Position numbers and translations under genes: made by a program. The notes under the pieces are model-generated. The model searched no databases, had not been told where the DNA came from, and saw only the letters and a program-made list of their open reading frames with translations. Of a DNA stretch of 64,000 nt, positions 22,632 to 32,661 are shown piece by piece (position 1 is the stretch's first letter; each line of letters starts with the position of its first letter). Source of the DNA: Castor canadensis (Eukaryota > Chordata > Mammalia > Rodentia > Castoridae); contig NC_133403.1 of assembly GCF_047511655.1 (NCBI RefSeq), forward strand, positions 17,091,693 to 17,155,692. Reading direction: 5' to 3'.

Positions 22632-22647
22632 TAAAAATGTATATCTT
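22632..22647 (+). repeat. Target-site duplication, right copy
   Basis: Exact repeat of 18,527-18,542. The first As may be shared with the poly(A) tail. Confidence 0.85.
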
Positions 22648-22649
22648 TC

Positions 22650-23455
22650 AAATGGGTTTCATTTTGACTTTTTATCCAAGCTCACCATGGTCTGCATTCT
22701 TACACTCCCCACATCACCATATCTTTCATGCTCCTATTTCTAGTTGCCCCCAATAGTCCTTCTTATCTGGGTCCATTTTTTTACTATATCTAGTGTTTAC
22801 GTATGTCATTGAACTTGTGGCATGCTTCTTTCTAACACTGGCTTATTTTGCTAAGCCTTATATCTCCAGTTCCAATCATTTTCCTGCAAATGAGATGATC
22901 ATTATTCTTTATGACTGAATGATACTGTGGTATATATATATATATCATATCTTTATCCATTCATCTGCAATTGTCACATTAGGAAAATTCCTTAATTGGG
23001 TATCGTGAACATTGCAGCAATAAACATGAGTGTACATCAGTCTCTGTTATGTCTGACTTACATTCCTATAGGAACATGCCAACATGTGATATAACACAGT
23101 TGTGAGATATGTTTTTTCTTTTTTGTTGCCTTGTATTAGTTTGCTTGTTTCTTTCTTTCTGGGACACTTCACACTGGTTTCCTTAGTGGATGTGTGAAAT
23201 TATATCCCTGCCAAGAGTTTCTAAGGGATCCCTTTGCTATGCAAAATTACCACCATTTGTATTTCTTTATTTTTGAGATAGATATTGTGACTGAAGAGAA
23301 ATGGGATCACAATGTTGTTTTCATTTGCATTTTCTTTACAGCTAAGGACATTGACCACTTCATGCATTTATTGTCCAGTTGTACTTCTGCTTTGAGAACT
23401 GTCTGTCTCTGTAGGAATTAATATATTGGATGCAACCCCAGATTCAGCATCAGAA
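22650..23455 (-). mobile_element. Old LINE-1 3'-part fragment
   Basis: The plus strand shows the antisense L1 3' run: 'catgcttctttctaacactggcttattttgc', 'gactgaatgatactgtgg', 'tatccattcatctgcaatt', 'acattgcagcaataaacatg', 'aatgttgttttcatttgcattttctttac'. It corresponds to 3' ORF2. A (TA)n run sits at 22,932-22,943. Confidence 0.7.
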
Positions 23456-23650
23456 TTTCCTGCATCTCTGACTCATGGTCCTTTTTTACTTTTTCAGATC
23501 CAACAGTGTAGCATCCATCTCAATCATTATACCACCTTCTGGTTTCTACCGAACCCTATCCACCACTGCTTCCCACTTATAAGCTAATCTTTGTGATATT
23601 CAAGGTAAATCATTTGCAGTTCCTGGTGCCACAGGAAGTGTTTCTTCTGA
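23456..23650. other. Intergenic between two L1 fragments
   Basis: No feature recognised. Confidence 0.3.
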
Positions 23651-23654
23651 GTGA

Positions 23655-25118
23655 GAATTAAAAAGTAGAACAGATATCTAGGAGTAAACTTAACAAAGGA
23701 TGTGGATGACCTCCAGAAGGAGAACTAAAAACCTCTGAGGAAAGAGATTGAGAAAGACTATAAAATGTGGAAAGATCTCCCATAGTCATGGATTGGTAGA
23801 ATAAAAATAGTAAAAATGGCTGTACTACCAAAAGTAATCTACATGTGTAATGCAATTCCCATCATAATCTCAATGACATTCACGAAAGTCAGGTATCACA
23901 ATACCTGACTTCAAACTATATTACAAAGCAATAGCAATAAAAACAACATGGTACTAGCACAAAAACAGACATTAAGACCAGTGGAACAGAACAGAGGACC
24001 CGGATATGAATACACATGATTATACCCACCTTATTTTTGACAAAGTCTCTAAAAATATAGGATGGAGAAAAGACAGCCTCTTCAACAAATGTTGTTGGGA
24101 AAAGTAGTTATTCATTTGCAAAAAACTGAAACTAGATCTATGTTTATCACTCTGTACTAGTGTCAACTCAAAATGTATCAAGGACTTTAATATCAGACCA
24201 GAAACTCTGAAGTTGGTACAGGAAAGACCAGGAAACACTTTGGAAGTAACAGGTGTAGTCAAAGGCTTCCTCAATAGAACCCCAGCAGCTCAGCAACTAA
24301 GAGAAAGGATGGACAAATGGGACTTCATAAAACTAAAAAGCTTCTGCACAACAAAAGAAGTGGTCTTTAAACTGAAGAGAACACCCACAGAGTGGGAGAA
24401 AATATTTGCCAGCTATACATCAGGCAAAGGACTGATAACCAGAAAATAAAGGGAACTTAAGAAACTAAACCCTTCCAAAGTCAACGAACCAACTAAGAAG
24501 TGGGCAACTGAACTAAACAGAACTTTCTCAAAAGAAGAAATTCAACTGGCCAAAAAACACATGAAAAATGCTCACCATCTGTAGCCATAAAGGAAATGCA
24601 AATCAAAACCACACTGAAATTCTACTTCACCTCTGTTAGAATAGCCATCATCAAAAACACCACTAACAACAGGTATTTGCGAGGATATGGGGAAAAAAGG
24701 ACCCTCCTACATTGCTGGTGAGAATGCAAGCTAATGCAACCTCTCTGGAAAAAAAAAATTTGGAGGCTTCTGAAAAATCTAAACATAGATCTGCCATATG
24801 ACCCAACAATCCCACTCTCAGGGACATACCCAAAAGGAATGCAACACAGGTTACTCCAGAGGCACTTGCACACCCATGTTTATTCCAGCGCTATTCACAA
24901 TAGCCAAGTAATGGAAACAACCAAGATGCCCCAGTACTGATGAATGTATCAAGAAAATGTGGTATTTATACACAAAGGAATTTTACTCAGCCATGAAGAG
25001 GAATGAAATCTTATCATTTGCAGGTAAATGTATGGAACTGGAGAACTTCATTCTGAGTGAGGTTAGCCAGGCTCAGAAGACCAAAAATCATATGCTATCC
25101 CTCATATGTGGACTTTAG
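23655..25118 (+). pseudogene. L1 ORF2 C-terminal half remnant
   Basis: Broken frames collinear with ORF2. An open block at 24,213-24,449 contains RMDKWDFIKLKSFCT and [13 protein letters not shown]; another at 24,734-24,940 contains MQPLWKK and LPYDPTIPLSGTYPKG. Between them the Cys-rich element that should read HCWWECK reads HCW-stop-ECK because of TGA at 24,719-24,721. Other frameshifts lie near 24,450-24,600. Inactive. Confidence 0.8.
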
Positions 25119-25590
25119 ATCTAGGGCAAAAACAGCAATGTTGTTGGACTTGGGTCACATGACAAGCAGAGAGCACATACGGGATGTATGGGGATAGGCA
25201 GAAAACCCAAAACATGAAAACGTTTGATGTCCGCACTCCAGAGGAACTAATATAGCAACATTATAGAGACAGAGGTCAATAGGAGAAGGGGATCAGGAAC
25301 TAGTGAAAATGTCAGTGAGAGACAAATCAACATGGGTTGTAACACTTTTGTACATGGAAGCAATGCTAGGAATCTCCCTGTATAGCTATCCTTATCTCAA
25401 CTTGCAAAAACGTTTTGTCTTTCTTATAATTGCTTACGTTTTCTCTTCAATGAAATTAAAGATAAAGACAGTACAGGTTCTGCCTGGAAGGAGGGAGGGT
25501 GGGAGAAATGTCCCAAACAATGTATGCCCATGTGAATAAATGAGTTTTTAAAATCCTGATAAAAACAGAAAAAAGAAAAAAAAACCCACC
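23655..25590 (+). mobile_element. 5'-truncated LINE-1, 3' half of ORF2 plus 3'UTR and A-rich tail
   Basis: Sense-strand L1 starting inside ORF2 after the RT core, with the 3' end of ORF2 at about 25,118 and the 3'UTR to about 25,550. The G-rich 'ggaagggagggaggg' tract (near 25,490) and 'aacaatgtatgcccatgtgaataaatga' precede an A-rich tail (25,560-25,585). It is the same subfamily as the element at 28.1-32.66 kb, in the opposite orientation. Confidence 0.85.
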
Positions 25591-25699
25591 ATGGTAGTGA
25601 GGTTAGATCACTTACCTAATAAAGAGGAGGTCTGAAGTGCCACCAGAGCACCTAAACAAAACAAAATATTATTTCAATTTCCATCCAGAATTCTACTGA

Positions 25700-26150
25700 A
25701 AAGGCAAGTGAGTAAAGTTGTCTTCCTGTGGCCTTTTTTAGGCCTCATGACCGTCACATGATTGATCATGCTACTAATCAAATCATTTTAATCAACAACA
25801 TTGTATCTCATACTCTCTCAAATGGAAAAACGTGACACTGGTTGCTTACCATTTCTAACCATTTGAAGAGATTTAAATCTAATTCTAATCTTTATTAGTA
25901 TGTATTTAGTAAGAAGAAAAAACAATAGAAAAATATAAACAAGTTAAAAGTGGATCAATGATAAACAAAAAACACATAAATTAATGTATATTTGCTTTCT
26001 TTCTTGTTTTTGATAATACAGGGATTGGAACTCAGGGCCTTGTGCTTGCTAGGAAGGGCCTCTACTACGTTCCCAGTGCTAGATTTTTCTTTACATAAAA
26101 TAACCAAACATGCTTATGATCATTTCACTTCCCCCTCAGAGTTTTGAGTT
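25700..26150 (+). repeat. Diverged local duplication, copy 1
   Basis: Shares ordered landmarks with 27,230-27,660: 'cacatgattgatcatg', 'aatcaaatcattttaat', 'ctctcaaatgga', 'tttaaatct...aatctttattagtatgt', TTTAGTAAGAAGAAAA, then an ID-like SINE at the same place. Offset about 1.5 kb. Non-coding. Confidence 0.65.
26003..26090 (-). mobile_element. tRNA-derived ID-like SINE
   Basis: The plus strand reads GGAACTCAGGGCCTTGTGCT then TGCTAGGAAGGGCCTCTACT. This is the reverse complement of a rodent ID-type SINE containing tRNA-like A and B boxes. Diverged. Confidence 0.6.
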
Positions 26151-27229
26151 ATTTTTATGGCTGTTTGTCTGCTTTTTAAAATTCAATATATTTGTTGCAT
26201 ATGAGGGATTCATTTTGACAGTTCCAAATGTGCTTACATTTTACATTGCATAGATTTCCCTATGGTCTCTCCACCTGGACCCCTTCCTGGCCCATTTGAA
26301 GCAATTGCAGTGGTTTCCTTGTTCTCTTTCTTAAAAGTGTATGAAGTCCACCAACCATATTCCCTCACTTTAATCTCCTCCTTCACCATTCCCTCTTCCA
26401 CAAATACTTCTTCCAACATTCTGTATCTAGTTTACATCCTATAATTTATTATTAATTTATAAATCTATTTTCAAAGGTGTTCTCAATGTATCTTGTTTTG
26501 TTTATACTTTACTTTGGTCAGTTCAACACCATCTATTACTCTCCCTAACTCCTTAATCCAACCCCATTGTTCTACAGCTTTTATTACATATGACAGAAAT
26601 GTAATATATACATTTTTAAGGAAATATTAAAATAATTTGCAATCCAAACCATAACTTCTAGAGCTGAAAAATGAAAAGCTAAAAGAAAATAAGTAAGGCT
26701 TAAAATGATTTATTCAGGCTCTGTAGACAGATTTTTATAATTAAAACATCCAGTTTCTTTATTAAATATAGGGGTGGAACCAAGGACTTTGTCTATATTA
26801 GGCAATGTCTCCAAATCTGGGGTTTATATTTCCTAACTTGGGTCCTTAGTGTTGCTGCTTTTTTCTTACAATAGGGTGTAAGTATGTACTCCAAATTTTC
26901 TTGTTTTCTCTATGTAGCCCACTAAGAGTTAAACTTCACATACAGCTGCTACATCCTCCTGAGGGCTGTGATTTCAGCCTTGTACCCCCATGCCTGTGTA
27001 AAATAAAATAATCTTCTATCCAGCACCTAAACCTGCACATCACCATACTCATCCTACTATATTTCTGTCTGACCAGTGTTCTGAACAACAAATTGGAAAA
27101 AGTGCTCAAACTTAAATTCACTTGTCTTCTTTCTGTCAGCAAGTTTTGAGCAGATGAATTCTAGAAAAACAGCCCCAGATTTGATGCAGCTTCCATGAGG
27201 CTGTTGGAAAGGGAAATGAGGAAATTTGT
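26151..27229. other. Intergenic, no gene seen
   Basis: AT-rich. The part 26,160-26,560 ('tttgttgcatatgagggattcattttgac', 'ccatttgaagcaattgcag') may be antisense old LINE sequence but is too diverged to call. Nothing else recognised. Confidence 0.4.
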
Positions 27230-27660
27230 CACTTAAACATTTTTTATGCAGTCCTATCAGAGTCACATGATTACACACGTTACCTAATCCAATCATTTTA
27301 ATCCAGTCATGTTGGATTTCATAGTCTCTCAGATGGACTGTTGTGTGACTGGTTGTTTACTAGTTTTACTTGAACAAATTTAAATCCACATCCAATCTTT
27401 ATTAATATGTGTTTAGTAAGAAGAAAAGAATAATCAAAAAACACAAACCAAGCATTTAAATATGCATCAAAGAAAAACAGATAAAATAATATCAACTTCT
27501 TTTCTTCTTTTTTGATGGTACTGGGATTTGAACTTAGGGTCTTGTGCTTAAGAGGCAGTCACTCGACAACTTGAGCCATATGCCCAGCTTGAGATTTTCT
27601 CAAAGAAAAATTAACATATGAATTATTACCTTTTCACTGTCTCCACTTTTTAAAATATAA
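27230..27660 (+). repeat. Diverged local duplication, copy 2
   Basis: Second copy of the 25.70-26.15 kb block, in the same orientation and also containing an ID-like SINE at the corresponding site (27,505-27,595). The SINE insertion therefore predates the duplication. Confidence 0.65.
27505..27595 (-). mobile_element. tRNA-derived ID-like SINE
   Basis: The plus strand reads TGGTACTGGGATTTGAACTT, AGGGTCTTGTGCTTAAGAGG and CAACTTGAGCCATATGCCC, the reverse complement of an ID-related SINE with a recognisable B box (GTTCAAATCCC). Confidence 0.65.
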
Positions 27661-28068
27661 TTGTAATCAAATTTTTACAATCATCTCATTTCAGGTGTCC
27701 CAAAGCAGCAACAATGCAAACACAAAATTGATCAAGCAAATGTGAAGTTAAAGAGGCAGTGTGGCATCTAGAAACACATAAACTGTAATAATCCTATTAG
27801 CCACATGGAGATATCAACAATCTCTGAACACAAAATGGGGTACATGTGAGAGGAGTATGGACCACAAAGGAGATTAAAGTGAAGGAATATGGTTGATTGA
27901 CAAGAAATATTGTAGCAAGCACAATGCCATGAGTTCAAATCCCAGTACCATAAAAATCAAATAACAAGGAAAACCACATTGCTTTGGAGATTTTGCAGTT
28001 TTTATTGACCCATTATTAAATGTTCCTTTTGTTTTCAGTTTTCTGTTTCCTTTTTTATTATTATTATT
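27661..28068. other. Intergenic, no gene seen
   Basis: 27,895-27,955 ('gcaagcacaatgccatgagttcaaatcccagtacc') looks like the 3' part of a plus-strand ID-like SINE. The rest is not recognised. Confidence 0.4.
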
Positions 28069-28108
28069 GTTTTATTATTCACATGTGCATACAAGGTTTG
28101 GGTCACTT

Positions 28109-28174
28109 CCCCCCCCTGCCCCCACCCCCTCCCTTACCACCCACTCCACCCCTCCCTCTCCTCCCCACCCCCTC
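28109..28174 (-). other. G-rich (quadruplex-prone) tract of the L1 3'UTR
   Basis: The plus strand is almost pure C with isolated T/A, so the element's sense strand carries many runs of three to eight G. A polypurine G-rich 3'UTR tract is a known feature of mammalian L1. Confidence 0.7.
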
Positions 28175-28551
28175 AATACCTGGCAGAAACTATTTTGCCC
28201 TTATCTCTAATTTTGTTGAAGAGAGAGTATAAGCAATAATAGGAAGGAACAAGGGTTTTTGCTGGTTGAGATAAGGATAGTTATACAGGGATTTGACTCA
28301 CATTAATTTCCTGTGCATGTGTGTTACCTTCTAGGTTAATACTTTTTGATCTAACATTTTCTCTAGTTCCTGGTCCCCTTCTCCTATTGGCATCAGTTGC
28401 TTTTAAGGGTTCTGCTTTAGTTTCTTTGCAGTAAGGGCAACAAATGCTAGCTAATTTTTTAGGTGTCTTACCTATCCTCACTCCTCCCTTGTATGATCTT
28501 GCTTTTATCATGTGCTCAAAGTCCAATCCCCTTGTTGTGTTTGCCCTTGAT

Positions 28552-31500
28552 CTAATGTCCACATATGAGGGAGAACATACGATTTTTGGTCTTTTGGGAC
28601 AGGCTAACCTCACTCAGAATGATGTTCTCTAATTCCATCCAATTACCAGCGAATGAAAACATTTCATTCGTCTTCATGGCTGCATAAAATTCCATTGTGA
28701 ATAGATACCACGTTTTCTTAATCCATTCGTCAGTGGTTGGGCATCTTGGCTGTTTCCATAACTTGGCTATTGTGAATAGTGCCACAATAAACATGGGTGT
28801 GCAGGTGCCTCTGAAGTAACCTGTGTCAAAGTCTTTTGAGTATATCCCCAAGAGTGGTATTGCTGGATCAAATGGTAGATCGATGTCCAGCTTTTTAAGT
28901 AGCCTCCAAATTTTTTTCCAGAATGGTTGTACTAGTTTACATTCCCACCAACAGTGTAAGAGAGCTCCTTTTTCCCCCGCATCCTCACCAACACCTGTTG
29001 TTGGTGGTGTTGCTAATGATGGCTATTCTAACAGGGGTGAGGTGGAATCTTAGTGTGGTTTTAATTTGCATTTCCTTTATTGCTAGAGAGGGTGAGCATT
29101 TTTTCATGCATTTTTTGGCCATTTGAATTTCTTCTTTTGAGAAAGTTCTGTTTAGTTCACTTGCCCATTTCTTTACTGGTTCATTAGTTTTGGGAGAATT
29201 TAGTTTTTTAAGTTCCCTATATACTCTGCTTATCAGTCCTTTGTCTGATGTATAGCTGGCAAATATTTTCTCCCACTCTGTGGGTGTTCTCTTCAGTTTA
29301 GAGACCATTTCTTTTGATGAACAGAAGCTTTTTAGATTTATGAGGTCCCATTTATCTAAGCTATCTCTTAGTTACTGTGCTGCTGGGGTTTCGTTGAGAA
29401 AGTTCTTACCTATACCTATTAACTCCAGAGTACTTCCTACTCTTTCCTGTATCAACTTTAGAATTTGTGGTCTGATATTAAGATCCTTGATCCATTTTGA
29501 GTTAATATTGGTATAGGGTGATATACATGGATCTAGTTTCAGTTTTTTGCAGACTGCTAACCAGTTTTCCCAGCAGTTTCTGTTGAAGAGGCTGCTATTT
29601 CTCCATCGTATATTTTTAGCTCCTTTGTCAAAGACAAGTTGGTTATAGTTATGTGGCTTCATACCTGGATCCTCTATTCTGTTCCACTGGTCTTCATGTC
29701 TGTTTTTGTGCCAGTACCATGCTGTTTTTATCATTATTGCTTTGTAATATAGTTTGAAGTCAGGTATCGTGATAACTCCAGCATTGTTCTTTTGACTGAG
29801 TATTGCCTTGGCTATTCGTGGCCTCTTGTGTTTCCATATGAGTTTCACGGTAGATTTTTCAATCTCTTTAATGAATGTCATTGGAATTCTGATAGGACTT
29901 GCATTAAATATGTAGATTATTTTGGGGAGTATAGACATTTATACTATGTTGATTCTACCAATCCATGAGCATGGGAGATCTCTCCACTTTCTATAGTCTT
30001 CCTCAATCTCTTTCTTCAGAAGTTTATAGTTTTCCTTGGAGAGGTCATTCACATTTTTTTTAGGTTTACACTAGGTATTTGATTTTTTTTGAGGCTATTG
30101 TAAATGGAATTGTTTTCATACATTCTTTTTCAGTTGGCTCATTGTTAGTGTATAGAAATGCTAATGATTCTTCTATGTTGGTTTTATATCCTGCTACCTT
30201 GCTATAGCTATTGATGATGTCTAGAAGCTTGAGTAGAGTTTTTTGGGACTTTAAGGTATAGGATCATGTTGTCTGCAAATAGGGATATTTTGACAGTTTC
30301 TTTACCTATTTGTATTCCTTTTATTCCTTCTTCTTGCCTAATTGCTCTGGCTAGGAATTCCAGTACTATGTTGAATAGGAGTGGAGATAGTGGGCATCCT
30401 TGTCTGGTTCCTGATTTTAGAGGGAATGGTTTCAGTTTTTCTCCATTAAGTATAATGCTGGCTGTAGGTTTGTCATATATAGCTTTTATAATGTTGAGGA
30501 ACTTTCCTTCTATTCCTAGTTTTCTTAGAGGTTTTATCATGAAATGGAGTTGGATCTTATCAAAGGCTTTTTCTGCATCTATTGAGATGATCAAGTGGTT
30601 TTTGTCTTTGCTTATGTTAATGTGGTTTATTTCATTTATTGATTTTCATATGTTGAACCACCCCTGCATCCTTGAGATGAAGCCTACTTGGTCGTGGTGA
30701 ATAATCTTTTTGATGTGTTGTTGAATTCCGTTTGCCATTAGTTTGTTGAGGATTTTTGCATCAATGTTCATTAAGGAGATTGGCCTATAGTTCTCCTTTT
30801 TGGAGGTGTCTTTGCCTGGTTTTGGGATAAGTGTAATGCTAGCTTCATAAAATGTGTTTGGCAGTTTTCCTTCCATTTCTATGTTGTGGAACTGTTTAAG
30901 GAGGGCTGGTATCAGTTGTTCTTTAATGGTCTGATAGAATGCAGCAGAGAATCCATCAAGTCATGGGCCTTCCTTTTTAGGGGAGACTCTTGGTTGCTGC
31001 TTCAATTTCATTTCGTGTTATAGATTTATTCAGGTGATTAATTTCCTCTTGGTTCAGTTTTGGATGATCATATATATCTAGAAATCTGTCCATTTCTTTA
31101 AGATTTTCAAATTTATTTGAATATAGGTACTCAAAGTAGTCTCTGATGATTTCCTGGACTTCCATGGTGTTTGTTGTTATCTCCCCTTTTGCATTCCTGA
31201 TTCTACTAATTTGGGTTTTTCCTCTCCTCATTTTAGTCAAGTTTGCCAGGGATCTATCGATCTTGTTTATTTTTTCAAAGAACCAACCTTTTGTTTCATT
31301 AATTCTTTGTGTGGTTTTTCTGGTTTCTATTTCATTGATTTCAGCTCTTATTTTTATTATTTCTCTCCTACTATTTGTTTTGGGATTTGCTTGTTCTTGT
31401 TTTTCTAGGAGTTTGAGATGTATCATTAGGTCATTGATTTGGGATCTTTCAGTCTTTTTAATATATGCACTCATGTCTATAAACTTTCCCCTCAGGACTG

Positions 31501-32371
31501 CCTTTGCTGTGTCCCATAGGTTCTTGTAGGTTGTGTTTTCATTTTCATTGACTTCCAGGAACTTTTTAATTTCCTCTTTTATTTCATTGATGATCCATTG
31601 TTCATTAAGTAATGAGTTATTTAGTTTTCAGCTGTTTGCATGTTTTTTGTCTTTACTTTTGTTGTTGAGTTCTACTTGTACTACATTGTGATCAGATAGT
31701 ATGCATGGTATAGTTTCTATTTTCTTATATTTGCTGACACTTGTTTTGTGCCCTAGGATATGATATATTTTGCAGAAGGTTCCTTGGGCTGCTGAGAAGA
31801 ATGTATATTGTGTAGAAGTTGGATGAAATGTTCTGGAGACATAAAGAACATTGATCTATTGTATATTTTGGATCTTGGATGTCTTTATTGATTTTTGTTT
31901 GGATGACCTATCTATTGATGATAATGGCATGTTAAAGTCTCCCACAACCACTGTTCTGGAGTTAATGTATGCTTCTAGGTCTTTCAGGGTATGTTTGATG
32001 AAATTGGATGCATTGACAATGGGTGCATACAGGTGAATGATTATTATTTCCTTTTGGTCTATTTCCCCTTTGATTAGTATTTAATGTCCTTCTTTATCTC
32101 ATTTGATCAATGTAGGTTTGAAGTCTACTTTGTCAGAGATAAGTATTGCTTCTCCTGCCTGTTTTGGGGGACCATTGGCTTGGTAAATCTTCTTCCAGCC
32201 TTTCAACCTAAGCCTATGCTTATTTCTGTTGGTGAGATGGGTCTCCTATCAGAAACAAATTGTTGGATCTTCCTTTTTAATCCATTTTGTGAAGTGGTGC
32301 CTTTTGATGGGTGAATTAATTCCATTAACATTAAGTGTTAGTACTGATAGGTATGTGGTGATTCCTGTCAT
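28552..32371 (-). pseudogene. L1 ORF2 (endonuclease + reverse transcriptase), inactivated
   Basis: The start ATG at 32,371 (MTGIT) corresponds to that of the L1 at 1,314. Domains in order: endonuclease 32,371 to about 31,480 (broken); linker 31,474-30,977; RT 30,876-30,208 with LIPKPGKD and [11 protein letters not shown], then [12 protein letters not shown] (first catalytic Asp present), [17 protein letters not shown], and FADNM where the catalytic FADD motif is expected. The post-RT region 29,938-29,372 is open ([22 protein letters not shown]). Next come 29,308-28,985 ([29 protein letters not shown]) and the C-terminus 28,851-28,552. Frameshifts or stops separate the blocks. The Asn at 30,268-30,270 alone would abolish RT activity. 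Confidence 0.9.
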
Positions 32372-32661
32372 TTAGTTGTCTTAGATGTTTGAAGGTTTGA
32401 TTATGTGTACCTAAGTTGAGGTTACTCTCTATTTTCTTGCTTTTTCTTTTCCTGTAGTTTGGTGCTGCCTGCCCTTTCATGGTTAAGTTGGGTTTCACTT
32501 TTTGTGTGCAGAATCCCTTAAAGATTCTTTTGTAGTGGCAGCTTTCTGGTCACATATTGTTCTAGTTTCTGCTTATCATGGAAGACTTTTATTGCTCCAT
32601 CTATTTTGAATAATAGTTTCGATGGGTATATCCTGGGGTTGAAGTTATTTTCATTCAATGC

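Larger units (their letters stand above)
28070..32661 (-). mobile_element. Long LINE-1, complete ORF2 region and 3'UTR, 5'-truncated within ORF1
   Basis: On the minus strand: the 3' end of ORF1 (32,661 to about 32,420), ORF2 (32,371-28,552), 3'UTR (28,551 to about 28,080). The left edge is a T-rich stretch with TTATTATTATTATTG (28,055-28,075), consistent with a decayed poly(A) read antisense. The right break at about 32,661 is abrupt: homology to the L1 at 0.6-3.3 kb stops inside ORF1. It is the youngest-looking L1 here because long blocks remain open, but it is inactive. Confidence 0.9.

Noticed and set aside
22932..22943. (TA)n run as a regulatory or fragile site
   Set aside because: Too short, and located inside a decayed L1 fragment.
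28020..28232. Proline-rich 70-codon frame
   Set aside because: Product of the C-rich antisense strand of the L1 3'UTR.
30266..31529. Hydrophobic plus-strand frames of 127-144 codons that look like membrane proteins
   Set aside because: They are antisense readings of the L1 ORF2; reversed Lys/Glu-rich coding gives Phe/Leu/Ile-rich translations. The same applies to 1319-2670, 16,688-16,894 and 18,099-18,398.
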